Origin: Gracilimonas sp040117685
GTDB lineage: Bacteria > Bacteroidota > Rhodothermia > Balneolales > Balneolaceae
Direction of reading: 5' to 3'
Length of the DNA: 64,000 bases
Assembly (NCBI RefSeq): GCF_040117685.2
Contig: NZ_JBEDYP020000012.1
Span: 577,704 to 641,703 of the forward strand
In this document: piece by piece, positions 1-7,971 of the stretch
Layout of the letters: each line of letters begins with the position of its first letter
Position numbering within the stretch: the first letter of the stretch is position 1
The notes under the pieces: generated by a model
Databases searched by the model: none
The model's input: the letters and a program-made list of their open reading frames with translations, nothing else
Told to the model about the DNA's origin: nothing
Program-made: the position numbers and the translations under genes

Positions 1-1
1 T

Positions 2-445
2 ATTCCTATTGGGTTGATGGTGGAAGTGCCGAGTGTGGCGCTTTCAGCTTATTCGTTTGCGAAAAAAGTAGACTTTTTAAGTGTGGGAACCAATGATCTC
101 ACGCAATATACCATGGCGGTTGACCGTGGCAATGAACGCATCTGTAATTTGTTTCAGCATTATCACCCGTCTGTTCTGCAACTGATTAAAATGACAGTAG
201 AAGGGGCAGATAAAGCCGGTGTGGATGTAAGTGTTTGCGGGGAATTAGCCGGTGATGAAATCGGAGCGGCCTGCCTGATCGGTATGGGTATTCAGGAGTT
301 GAGTATGGTGCCTGAATCGATACCAGCAATCAGTGAACTGCTTCACTCCAAAACAAAGGAGGAGCTTGAGCAGTTTGCAAGCTCTGCCCTTGAATTAGGC
401 TCCACTGAAGAACTCGAACAGCTATTTGAGGACTGGAAGAACTGA
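2..445 (+). CDS. ptsI: Phosphoenolpyruvate-protein phosphotransferase (PTS enzyme I), C-terminal part
   Basis: The reading frame is open from base 2, so the gene begins before the window and only about 147 C-terminal residues are visible. They match the PEP-binding TIM-barrel end of enzyme I: a DFLSVGTNDLTQY segment, the DRGNE stretch, and the conserved VCGELAGD motif holding the catalytic cysteine acid/base. Enzyme I moves phosphate from PEP to HPr in the cytoplasm, feeding either sugar uptake or regulation; which applies cannot be told without the upstream genes. It ends 5 bp before the convergent sodC gene, with no obvious strong terminator in the gap. Pyruvate phosphate dikinase and PEP synthase share this fold, but the motif context favours enzyme I. 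Confidence 0.9.
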   Translation: MPIGLMVEVPSVALSAYSFAKKVDFLSVGTNDLTQYTMAVDRGNERICNLFQHYHPSVLQLIKMTVEGADKAGVDVSVCGELAGDEIGAACLIGMGIQELSMVPESIPAISELLHSKTKEELEQFASSALELGSTEELEQLFEDWKN

Positions 446-449
446 ACTG

Positions 450-989
450 TTACTGCTGAGCTACGCCAATCACGCCACAAGCAACGCGACTTCCTGCAGC
501 TCCTGTAGGCTGAGATTCCAGGTCATCCTCTCCGGCGTGGATAATAATACCACGTCCTAAAATTTGGTTGAGCGTTACAGTTTGGTCAACATAGTTTATA
601 GCAGCCTCACCGTTTTCGTTAGCTTCTATATTTCCCAAATCGCCCATGTGTCTTGCGGCATCAGATGGGGCTCCGTGCTGATTATCGGAAGGATTAAAAT
701 GTCCACCCGCACTGGTTCCGTCATCTGCTGTGCAGTCACCATACTGGTGAATGTGAAAACCGTGATTTCCCGGCTCCAATCCTGCAAAGCTTCCCTGTAT
801 TTGAACTCCGCTTTCGGCTTTTGTAAAAGTTACTGATCCGGTTACTTCATTGTCACCAATCTGCATAACGGTAGCAACTAATTCAGTGTGAGCCGGACCT
901 TGTTGCATCGATTTAGACTCTTGTTCTATATTTTTTGAACAACCGGTAGTGATTAGCAAAAAAGCAGAAATAGCAGAAAAGAGCTTCAT
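450..989 (-). CDS. sodC: Cu,Zn superoxide dismutase, lipoprotein form
   Basis: A 179-residue protein with a lipoprotein signal ending LITTGC (lipidated Cys17), so it should be anchored in the periplasm or outer membrane. The SodC ligand set is complete: His79 and His81 in GFHIHQYGDC, bridging His97 in GGHFNP, zinc ligands His105, His114 and Asp117, and copper ligand His151 in IIHAGEDD. Cys86 and Cys171 can form the conserved disulfide. It dismutates superoxide outside the cytoplasm. It lies 54 bp downstream of the acyltransferase gene on the same strand and could be read through from it. Length and motifs are typical of the family. Confidence 0.95.
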   Translation of the reverse strand: MKLFSAISAFLLITTGCSKNIEQESKSMQQGPAHTELVATVMQIGDNEVTGSVTFTKAESGVQIQGSFAGLEPGNHGFHIHQYGDCTADDGTSAGGHFNPSDNQHGAPSDAARHMGDLGNIEANENGEAAINYVDQTVTLNQILGRGIIIHAGEDDLESQPTGAAGSRVACGVIGVAQQ

Positions 990-1043
990 AAAGAAACAGT
1001 GTTTATTTTCAGATTCGCTAATTCAACATTAAACCATTGATCT

Positions 1044-2309
1044 TCATTCATTCAGGATCGATTCCCGTAGCTGTTTGAATGACTGAAGGTAAGATTGCAA
1101 TTTCTCATATAAAGCGGGTTTATTCTTTTTTAAACTACGGGCAGGATTGGGACTGAAAAGCTGCTTAGCACGAATAAATAAAGGTGCAGTAAGTACACTT
1201 AAAGTCACATATCCGAGGATATAAACTTCTCCAACTCCCGATAAAAGCAGAACCAGAGAAACTATTACGTAAAATATTGGCAGTAAGAACAAACCACTCA
1301 GGAATTTTATGGATGAATCAAAAGCGTTATCCCTGATCACATTTTTAATTAAATAACGAATGGGTTGGTATGGGATGATATTATTCAAAAGGCTGAACAC
1401 ATAAAGTGGAGAAAGTAGAACATCTTTCACTCCCACCTGTTTTCCGCAGGCTAATTCATTAAGATCCACATCACATTCTTCGGCTATTTTATCCAGTTCT
1501 TTTGCTTTTTCAATAAGTTCCGGAGTGATGTGTTTCTGAGTTTTTTGGATCCTTGGGTTTGCAATTTCAGGATTAATAACTTTAAAGTCGTCGGACTCAA
1601 GGTCATCCCACAATACCTTATGTACGGGATATTCATTTAAGTCCTCTACATGAAATACAAGTTCTTTCATGGCGTTTGAAACCTGTTCTTTCATCTGATC
1701 TGCAGCTTCTTTCTCATCTTCTTCGAGCAGAGTTTTGAATTTGCTCACCGGAATAGGCTTGCCATAGTTAACCTGCACAGCATTTCCGCCGGTTCGGTGC
1801 TCACTGTAATTCACCCCAACCGGAACAATTTGTAAATCCAGTTCCCAATTGTGCTTCTCTTCAGCTCCGAAAGCAATACGGGTAAAACCTTTGCTAAGGG
1901 GCCTGATTCTTCGCTTTAAGTTATGATTGGCTTCCGCAAAAACCAGCACCGTTTCTTTATTTTTGAGGTATTGGATGCATTTTTCAAAAATTTCATTGTT
2001 TTTTTGAACCGATTTCAAGCCGTCCCGAACACGATAAACGGGCATCATATTGATGGACCACAAGAATTTCCCAATTATATCAGGTTTGAATGCCTGGGCC
2101 CGCGTAAGAAAGTAAATTACAGGCTTTGTTGTGGTTGCCACATGCAGAGCATCCATAAACGAATTCTGATGATTAGGCACATAGAGAATGGGTTTGTCTT
2201 TGGGGAGATGCTCCTTTCCGGAAGTTTTAACAGTGGAGTAAAAAAAGCGTAGTCCATTTCCAACTACAGCATGTCGCCAAAATTGATACCACAAATAATT
2301 ATTACGCAT
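1044..2309 (-). CDS. PlsC-like glycerolipid acyltransferase with C-terminal membrane segments
   Basis: A 421-residue protein whose N-terminal half is a lysophospholipid/glycerol-phosphate acyltransferase domain. The catalytic motif is NHQNSFMD (His47, Asp53), with five rather than four residues between His and Asp, as also seen in some GPAT-like enzymes; a FAEANH stretch matches the FPEG-type block. Residues about 338-382 contain hydrophobic helices, so the enzyme is probably membrane bound. It likely acylates glycerol-3-phosphate or lysophosphatidate in phospholipid synthesis; the exact substrate cannot be read. The ATG overlaps the end of the upstream symporter gene by 8 bp, indicating translational coupling within the hydrolase-symporter-acyltransferase operon. 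Confidence 0.8.
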   Translation of the reverse strand: MRNNYLWYQFWRHAVVGNGLRFFYSTVKTSGKEHLPKDKPILYVPNHQNSFMDALHVATTTKPVIYFLTRAQAFKPDIIGKFLWSINMMPVYRVRDGLKSVQKNNEIFEKCIQYLKNKETVLVFAEANHNLKRRIRPLSKGFTRIAFGAEEKHNWELDLQIVPVGVNYSEHRTGGNAVQVNYGKPIPVSKFKTLLEEDEKEAADQMKEQVSNAMKELVFHVEDLNEYPVHKVLWDDLESDDFKVINPEIANPRIQKTQKHITPELIEKAKELDKIAEECDVDLNELACGKQVGVKDVLLSPLYVFSLLNNIIPYQPIRYLIKNVIRDNAFDSSIKFLSGLFLLPIFYVIVSLVLLLSGVGEVYILGYVTLSVLTAPLFIRAKQLFSPNPARSLKKNKPALYEKLQSYLQSFKQLRESILNE

Positions 2310-3228
2310 TAGTAAAGACGCGTTGTAAAGTTGATTTTCCTATTGACCAGTACCATCCAATACTGAGACCGGCAATAATATGCCAAATGCCCCACCAGGC
2401 AGCAACTAAAGCCATGCCACCAAGCCCGTCAAAGAAATTGAAAATCAGCAATAAACCCAAGCCCGAATTTTGAATTCCGGTTTCAATGGCAATGGATTTA
2501 CGATCCGGTTTCGGTAGCCCGAAGATGTACCCTAATCCGTAACCACTCATCAGGGCAACTGCATTGTGAAAGAATACCAGAGCAATAACGAGATGAACAA
2601 AATTCGTAAAGTGCTCGAAGTTCATGCTAAAGGCGACAATCACAAATCCGGCAAAAAAGATAATCCCGAAGTTTTTGATGAACGGTGATATTTTTTGCGA
2701 GAAGGCATCTTTGAAGTGCCGAAGGGTCATGCCAAGAATAAGCGGAATCCCGAGAATCAGAATGATGATTCGGAATACTTCAAACAAGTCGAGGTGAATT
2801 TCGGTAAGTATGGCATTTGTGGGGCCGTATAAACTGGCCCAGAAGGCAAAATTAAACGGGGTCATGAAGATGGAAAGCAGGGTGGCGAAGGCGGTCATAC
2901 TCACCGAAAGTGCTGCATTCCCTTTAGCCAGCAGGGAGAAGAAATTGGATATGTTACCCCCCGGGCAGGCAGCAACCATCATCATTCCCAACGCAAAACT
3001 GGGGTGTGGTTCCATCAAAAGAACCAATAAATAAGTAAGCGCAGGGAGTACAAAAAACTGGGAACAAAGACCGAGAATAGTACCTTTTGGGTTTTTTGCT
3101 ACTTTCTTGAAGTCCTCAATGGACAACTCCAGAGCAACCCCAAACATGATGATTGCCAGCGACACATTCATAATGTGAAGTCCGCCGCTGTTCAGGTTCA
3201 ACTGAAGGGCATCAATCGATTCGCTCAT
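2302..3228 (-). CDS. Bile acid:sodium symporter family (BASS) transporter
   Basis: A 308-residue, very hydrophobic protein with about nine or ten predicted membrane helices and the conserved BASS/SBF features: AACPGGNISNFFSLLAKGN near the first crossover and ETGIQNSGLGL near the second. Family members use a sodium gradient to import bile acids, pantoate, pyruvate or other organic anions; substrate cannot be assigned here. It is the middle gene of a three-gene minus-strand operon, 15 bp after the hydrolase gene and overlapping the acyltransferase gene by 8 bp. Confidence 0.87.
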   Translation of the reverse strand: MSESIDALQLNLNSGGLHIMNVSLAIIMFGVALELSIEDFKKVAKNPKGTILGLCSQFFVLPALTYLLVLLMEPHPSFALGMMMVAACPGGNISNFFSLLAKGNAALSVSMTAFATLLSIFMTPFNFAFWASLYGPTNAILTEIHLDLFEVFRIIILILGIPLILGMTLRHFKDAFSQKISPFIKNFGIIFFAGFVIVAFSMNFEHFTNFVHLVIALVFFHNAVALMSGYGLGYIFGLPKPDRKSIAIETGIQNSGLGLLLIFNFFDGLGGMALVAAWWGIWHIIAGLSIGWYWSIGKSTLQRVFTNA

Positions 3229-3243
3229 AATTTTATACTAACG

Positions 3244-3999
3244 TTAGATGTATTTTTCAGCCCAGGTAGCCAATACCTTGCCCACATATGTGCTGTCTTT
3301 ATCGTCGGAAAGCAGGTGACCGGCCTCGTCCAAGGATACAAAACTTTTGGGATGTTTTGCGGCATTAAAAATCATAGAGGCATTGTCGATGCCCACGGTA
3401 TTATCAAGAGGGGAATGAAAGATCATCAGGGCACGATCCAGTTTTTTGATGAAATCCGACATTCGGGTTTCTTTCAGGTCATCCAAAAATTGCTTTTTAA
3501 TGGTGAATGAGCGGCCTGCAAGGGTTACTTCGGCTTCCCCCTTTTCCTCAATTTCATCCAGATGCATGCTGAAGTTCTCACGAACATGGGCGGGGTGAGC
3601 GGGAGCTGCAATGGTAGCTACAGCTTTCACGGATTCCATCTTATGGGCTGCTTGTAAAACAGCGGCTCCACCTAAAGAATGCCCGGCTAATATTGCAGGA
3701 GCATGTCCCTCAGATTTCAAATAATTATAAGCAGCCACTAAATCATCCACATTGGATGAAAAATTGGTGTTTGAGAAATCGCCGTCACTTTCGCCCAACC
3801 CGGTGAAATCAAACCGAAAAGTGGCAAAGCCTAACTCAGCTAAAATGGATGTAATATTGCTCATTACCTTCAGGTTCTTGGAACAGGTAAAACAGTGTGC
3901 AAACAAGACGGTTCCTTTTTGTTCCTTTTCAGGAAGATCGAGTTTGGCTGAAAGTGTATCACCCAGGCTGCCGGTAAATTCTATTTTCTTTGATTTCAT
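3244..3999 (-). CDS. Alpha/beta hydrolase of the OsmC-fusion hydrolase type, without an OsmC domain
   Basis: A 251-residue cytoplasmic alpha/beta hydrolase with nucleophile elbow GHSLGG (Ser108), likely acid Asp199 and His228. The N-terminal half (AHCFTCSKNL, RFDFTGLGESDGDF, NFSSNVDDLVAA) closely resembles the hydrolase half of hydrolase/OsmC fusion proteins, yet the gene stops right after the hydrolase fold. It is first in the operon with the BASS transporter and acyltransferase and divergent from the VOC gene, with only 44 bp between starts. The substrate is unknown; an esterase or peroxide/thiol-linked role suggested by the fusion relatives is inference. Confidence 0.8.
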   Translation of the reverse strand: MKSKKIEFTGSLGDTLSAKLDLPEKEQKGTVLFAHCFTCSKNLKVMSNITSILAELGFATFRFDFTGLGESDGDFSNTNFSSNVDDLVAAYNYLKSEGHAPAILAGHSLGGAAVLQAAHKMESVKAVATIAAPAHPAHVRENFSMHLDEIEEKGEAEVTLAGRSFTIKKQFLDDLKETRMSDFIKKLDRALMIFHSPLDNTVGIDNASMIFNAAKHPKSFVSLDEAGHLLSDDKDSTYVGKVLATWAEKYI

Positions 4000-4043
4000 G
4001 AGTGTAGTATTATTGGCGTGTAATTTTTAAGATAATCAATAGT

Positions 4044-4469
4044 ATGAGTAACACAACGAATCCCTTCCACCTCGCATTTCCGGTTAAAGATCTTGAAGAG
4101 TCCTACAAATTTTACCACGACTTGCTGGGTTGTGAAACCGGCCGCAGCTCTGACAGCTGGATCGACTTCAACATGTGGGGGCACCAGGTGGTAGCTCATC
4201 TCAGCCCTGATGAAGCCAAGCAATCCGCGATGAATGCTGTAGACGGTCACGGTGTGCCGGTTCGTCATTTTGGAGTGATTTTAGAAATGGATGAATGGCA
4301 AAAACTGGCCGATAAACTAAAAGCAGCCGATATCGAATTTGTGATAGAGCCGTACATTCGTTTTAAAGGTGAGCCGGGCGAACAGGCAACCATGTTCTTC
4401 CTCGACCCGTCCGGAAATGCGCTCGAGTTCAAGGCCTTTCAAAATAAAGAACAGATTTTTGCAAAATGA
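4044..4469 (+). CDS. VOC family protein (glyoxalase/bleomycin-resistance fold)
   Basis: A 141-residue single-gene VOC protein with two beta-alpha-beta-beta-beta modules. FHLAFPVKDLEESYKFYHDLLGC opens the first module and the end carries FFLDPSGNALEFKAF, the usual position of the metal-binding glutamate. VOC proteins include glyoxalases, dioxygenases and resistance proteins; this one resembles the small glyoxalase-like dioxygenase group, but activity cannot be read. It is transcribed away from the hydrolase operon and ends in a 150 bp convergent spacer. Confidence 0.85.
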   Translation: MSNTTNPFHLAFPVKDLEESYKFYHDLLGCETGRSSDSWIDFNMWGHQVVAHLSPDEAKQSAMNAVDGHGVPVRHFGVILEMDEWQKLADKLKAADIEFVIEPYIRFKGEPGEQATMFFLDPSGNALEFKAFQNKEQIFAK

Positions 4470-4619
4470 GCCGCTTTGCGGAATTAAAAAAGAAGAATTA
4501 TAAATTTTGAATAGCTGAATATATCAGATCAAGATAGAATAATAGCTGTCTCTTGCTATCGCAGAAATGACATTATCGAAGAAGGGTAACTTCAGCATTC
4601 AAAGTTGAATGCTCCGTGT

Positions 4620-5153
4620 TCAATGTTCTTTTTCAACCCAGCGAAGGTCGTTTTGTATAAAGGTCACAAAGGTGAGCAAGTTCTGTACCTGCCAGTATTC
4701 CCGGATATCTTTTTCAGGATCCTGATAAGAATAAGAGCGGGTGGTGTCGCCGTCAAACACTTTGAAGCTGTACACTCTTCGGGGCAGCTGACCGGAATCC
4801 GGTACCCAGCCTTCAATTTCATTCTGAGGTTGAATCTGATAGAGGTTCAGGAAATCAACAAACAAGTCAAAGTCGCTCCACGTGCTGTCATTAGCTGAAA
4901 CATATTCTGATTGTACTACTTTCTGGCCCTCGGCATTCAGTGTGTAAACAGTTAACTCACCGGCCCAGGTTGTGTCTTTTTTGAAAAAATCAAAATAGAC
5001 GGCTTCGTTTATGTTTAATGAAATGCTTTCATCCGGCTGTGCTTCTTCCTGAACCATTTCATCAGCCACAGAAACCGCATTCTCAGAAGAGGAGCAGCCG
5101 ATTATCGCTGTCATCAATAATAAGGTTCCTGCTATGTAAAATTGCTTACCCAT
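4620..5153 (-). CDS. Lipoprotein of unknown function
   Basis: I do not recognise this family. From the ATG at 5153 the protein has 177 residues and a clear lipoprotein signal (LLLMTAIIGC followed by serines), so it should be exported and lipid anchored. The mature part is acidic at the start and then a mixed globular domain with many aromatic residues. An alternative TTG start at 5162 would overlap the ABC-F stop codon; the ATG gives a normal signal length and is preferred. The close spacing after the ABC-F gene suggests co-transcription, though a functional link is not evident. Confidence 0.7.
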   Translation of the reverse strand: MGKQFYIAGTLLLMTAIIGCSSSENAVSVADEMVQEEAQPDESISLNINEAVYFDFFKKDTTWAGELTVYTLNAEGQKVVQSEYVSANDSTWSDFDLFVDFLNLYQIQPQNEIEGWVPDSGQLPRRVYSFKVFDGDTTRSYSYQDPEKDIREYWQVQNLLTFVTFIQNDLRWVEKEH

Positions 5154-5158
5154 AATGT

Positions 5159-7126
5159 TCAACTGTCAACCGTCATTTCTGCTTCAATAGCCTCAAGCCG
5201 GCTTTGATATTCTTCCCACTTCGAATAGTGGTCGGTAAGGTCGGCTTTGAGCTGGTCATATTCTAATGAGAATTTCTTTACGTTATCGGCGTCATCATAA
5301 AAGTCCGGCTTAGCCATCTCTTCCTCAATTTCCACCTTTCGTATTTCCTTTTCCTCAATCTCTTTCTCCAGCACTTCCACCTTCTTTCGTATCGGTTTGG
5401 TACGTCGGCTTAGTTCATTCCTTCGTTCAGCTTCAATGCGCCGCTGTTCTTTTCTGGACAGCTGGTTGTCTTCTTTGGTTTCTTTTTTGGGTGAAGGCTC
5501 CTCAGATTCTGCTTCGGCCTCCTCTCTTTTGCGTGTGAGATAATATGAGACATTCCCCAAGTACGTTTTGATGTATCCGGGCTGTACATCCAGCACTTTA
5601 TCAACGATGGGATCGAGAAAATCCCGGTCGTGAGATACAATAACCACGGTTCCCTCATACTGCTGTATCGCCTGCTGCAGGATATTCTTACTGCTCATGT
5701 CCAGGTGGTTGGTAGGTTCATCAAAAATGAGCAGGTTGGCCGGAGAAAGCAGCATTTTGGCCAGCGCCAGCCGGCTTTTCTCACCGCCCGATAAAACTTT
5801 CACCTTTTTGAAAACATCATCGCCCTGAAAGAGGAAACACCCAAGAATAGTCCGAAGTCGGCTTTCCTTGGCATCTGAGCCTGCTTCCTGGAGGGTTTCT
5901 AAGGCATCTTTTTTGGGGCTGAGTTCGTCCGCTTGATGCTGCGCAAAATAGTTTACCGTCACGTTATGCCCTTCAATCCGTTCTCCTTCCTGGAAGGGTT
6001 CATTCCCGGCAAGTATTCGAATTAATGTGGATTTTCCGGCACCGTTAGGGCCAACCACGGCAATTTTATCGCCTCGTTCAATTTCATAATCAATGCCTTC
6101 AAAAACCTGTGTGTCATCATACCTTTTATGAAGGTTGTCGAGCTTCATCACCACCTGTCCGCTTCGGGGCGGTTCCGGAAACCGAAAGGATACCTTGCTC
6201 TGCTCCTCCTCCAGTTCAATCCGGTCCATTTTTTCCAGTTGCTTGACCCGGCTTTGTACCTGACTGGCTTTGGAGGCTTTATATCGGAATCGGTCTATAA
6301 ATTCCTGGGTCTGCTGGATTTTCTTTTCCTGATTCTTTTTGGCGTTCAGCAACAGTTCTTTCTCCTCCTCCCATTTCTTTTCGTAAAAAGAGTAGTTACC
6401 GGCATAATCACTGATGTCGCCACTCCGCAGTGCCAGCGTACGGTTGGTAATGGTATCCAGAAAAGCTTTGTCGTGAGAAACAACCACAACCGCACCTTCA
6501 TAGGAATTCAGGAAGTTCTCCATCCACTGCAGCGATTCGATATCGAGATGGTTTGTCGGCTCATCCAGTAACAAATAGGTAGGTCGTTTCAGCAGAAGTT
6601 TGGCAAGAGCAATACGCATCAGCCACCCTCCGCTGAATTCTGAAGTGCTTCTGTGAAAATCCTCTTCGCTGAAGCCAAGCCCCATCAGTACTTTTTCTAC
6701 TTCTGCCCGAAGTCCATATAAACCCGACGATTCAAGCTCCGTTTGAAGCTTGCCATAACGTTCCATGAGCTGTTCGTATTCCTTGCTTTCATGGTCGGTC
6801 TCGGCCAGTTTTTCCTGAACCGTTTTCACTTTCATTTCCAGCTCAAATAATTCAGCAAAAGCCGACTCCACTTCCTCTATAACCGTCAGGGTAAAGTCCG
6901 GATCAACTCCATCCTGAGGAAGATAGCCCAGGCTTTCTTCATTGGATAAGGCCACGCTGCCTTCATCGCACTCCTGAATGCCCATAATGATTTTGAGCAG
7001 GGTAGATTTACCGGCGCCGTTAGGACCTACCAGTCCAATGCGTTCGCCGGGATTAATAAATGTACTGACTCCGTCCAGAAGCTCACGGTCGCCCAGATGT
7101 AATGTGATGTTTTCGAGTGCTAACAA
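5159..7126 (-). CDS. ABC-F family ATPase (ribosome-associated type)
   Basis: A 655-residue soluble protein with two ABC domains and no membrane segments. Walker A GPNGAGKST occurs near residues 34-42 and again near 360; signatures are SGGW and SGGEKSR; both Walker B motifs read DEPTNHLD. The interdomain linker (KASKASQVQSRVKQLEKM) resembles YheS/Uup-type ABC-F proteins and the last 110 residues are a charged coiled coil. ABC-F proteins bind ribosomes near the tRNA exit site and act on stalled translation; some confer antibiotic protection. The linker does not specifically indicate a resistance subtype. Confidence 0.9.
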   Translation of the reverse strand: MLALENITLHLGDRELLDGVSTFINPGERIGLVGPNGAGKSTLLKIIMGIQECDEGSVALSNEESLGYLPQDGVDPDFTLTVIEEVESAFAELFELEMKVKTVQEKLAETDHESKEYEQLMERYGKLQTELESSGLYGLRAEVEKVLMGLGFSEEDFHRSTSEFSGGWLMRIALAKLLLKRPTYLLLDEPTNHLDIESLQWMENFLNSYEGAVVVVSHDKAFLDTITNRTLALRSGDISDYAGNYSFYEKKWEEEKELLLNAKKNQEKKIQQTQEFIDRFRYKASKASQVQSRVKQLEKMDRIELEEEQSKVSFRFPEPPRSGQVVMKLDNLHKRYDDTQVFEGIDYEIERGDKIAVVGPNGAGKSTLIRILAGNEPFQEGERIEGHNVTVNYFAQHQADELSPKKDALETLQEAGSDAKESRLRTILGCFLFQGDDVFKKVKVLSGGEKSRLALAKMLLSPANLLIFDEPTNHLDMSSKNILQQAIQQYEGTVVIVSHDRDFLDPIVDKVLDVQPGYIKTYLGNVSYYLTRKREEAEAESEEPSPKKETKEDNQLSRKEQRRIEAERRNELSRRTKPIRKKVEVLEKEIEEKEIRKVEIEEEMAKPDFYDDADNVKKFSLEYDQLKADLTDHYSKWEEYQSRLEAIEAEMTVDS

Positions 7127-7270
7127 AGTATGATGAAAGTCATGAGTTATGGAAAAATGCAGCGAGGCTGAAAATATGGATTAATTGGATTCAGAATGAA
7201 ATTAATCCTTAGGGTAGCCACTAAAACACGAAAGCAGAAAAAAGAGGAAGATTTATGGTGCGTTCTGCAA

Positions 7271-7422
7271 GTCATCGCGAGGAGAAAAATTGTATAAACC
7301 GGTGAACGCTCCCTGACGACGAAGCGATCTCCCTGAATGGTTTGGGGTATTGTGTCCGGGAGATTGCCGCGTCGTTATGCTTCCCAAACCTGGATTCACT
7401 TTTTGAGATTCCTCGCAATGAC
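7271..7422. repeat. MITE-like palindromic element (GTCATCGCGAGG...CCTCGCAATGAC)
   Basis: The element begins GTCATCGCGAGGA and ends TCCTCGCAATGAC, inverted repeats with one mismatch. Inside, GACGAAGCGATCTCCC near 7320 pairs imperfectly with GGGAGATTGCCGCGTC near 7372. The whole thing can fold as a long imperfect hairpin and has no coding capacity. Similar CGCAATGAC-ended intergenic repeats are known in many bacterial genomes; that this is a non-autonomous mobile element is inference. Confidence 0.6.
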
Positions 7423-7472
7423 ACGTTTAAATGGCTCCTGTACACAAGCGAAGTCCTTCAGGGCTACAAGTA

Positions 7473-7531
7473 ATGCTAAATGTTAAATGTGATTTGGCCC
7501 AATGTGATTTGGCCCATTTAACATTTAGCAT
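7473..7531. repeat. AT-rich hairpin (ATGCTAAATGTTAAATG / CATTTAACATTTAGCAT)
   Basis: Perfect 17 bp inverted repeat, arms 7473-7489 and 7515-7531, around a loop that contains GTGATTTGGCCC twice in tandem. Related words (TTAACATT, AACATTTAAAA) recur in the spacers at 9224-9297 and 55004-55071, suggesting a dispersed family rather than an ordinary terminator. Confidence 0.7.
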
Positions 7532-7611
7532 TCAACATTTAAAATTTCCCACCAAAATTGGAATGAGTTAATAAATGCAGAAACCCTTAGTTTTGGGGTG
7601 AATTTAAAAAG

Positions 7612-7950
7612 ATGAAAATCATGCAGAAGAAAGAAATCAACATTACCGTTGAACTGGATAAAGATAATGTACCCACCGATATCATTTGGAACGCCTCCGA
7701 TCTTCGGGGCAAAGACAAGGCACAGTGCCGGGCAATGCTATTGTCGCTTTGGGATGCCCACAACAAAGACACCTTGAAATTGGATTTATGGACCAAAGAA
7801 ATGACGGTGGATGAAATGAAGATTTTCTTCCACCAAACCCTGGTTACCATGGCAGATACCTTAGAACGAGCTACAAATGATGAGCGGATTACCGGCGACA
7901 TGCGCGATTTCTGCCACTACTTTGCCGAGAAAATGGAGATTAAGGAATAA
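7612..7950 (+). CDS. gldC: GldC-like gliding motility protein
   Basis: A 112-residue soluble protein matching GldC: a start like MQKKEINITVELDKDNVP, then IIWNASD, LLSLWD, LDLWTKEM and a C-terminal FFHQTLVTMADTLERAT-type helix. In Flavobacterium GldC supports the gliding and type IX secretion apparatus, but GldC homologues also occur in non-gliding Bacteroidota, so motility should not be assumed. No other gld gene is adjacent. ATG codons at 7612 and 7621 are both possible. Two secreted proteins in this window carry C-terminal sorting domains, consistent with a type IX secretion system elsewhere in the genome. Confidence 0.85.
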   Translation: MKIMQKKEINITVELDKDNVPTDIIWNASDLRGKDKAQCRAMLLSLWDAHNKDTLKLDLWTKEMTVDEMKIFFHQTLVTMADTLERATNDERITGDMRDFCHYFAEKMEIKE

Positions 7951-7971
7951 TGAAAAATTTTTCATTTTGAA

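Larger units (their letters stand above)
7127..7611. other. Long intergenic region with two palindromic elements
   Basis: No convincing gene lies here. The spacer is between divergent ABC-F and gldC genes. It contains a 152 bp terminal-inverted-repeat element (7271-7422) and an AT-rich hairpin (7473-7531), listed separately. A possible -10-like TAGTTTTG at 7588-7595 lies 17 bp before the gldC ATG, without a well-spaced upstream TTG. Confidence 0.6.

Noticed and set aside
3996..4268. 90-codon minus-strand frame over the VOC gene
   Set aside because: Overlaps the well-supported VOC gene and the divergent promoter region.
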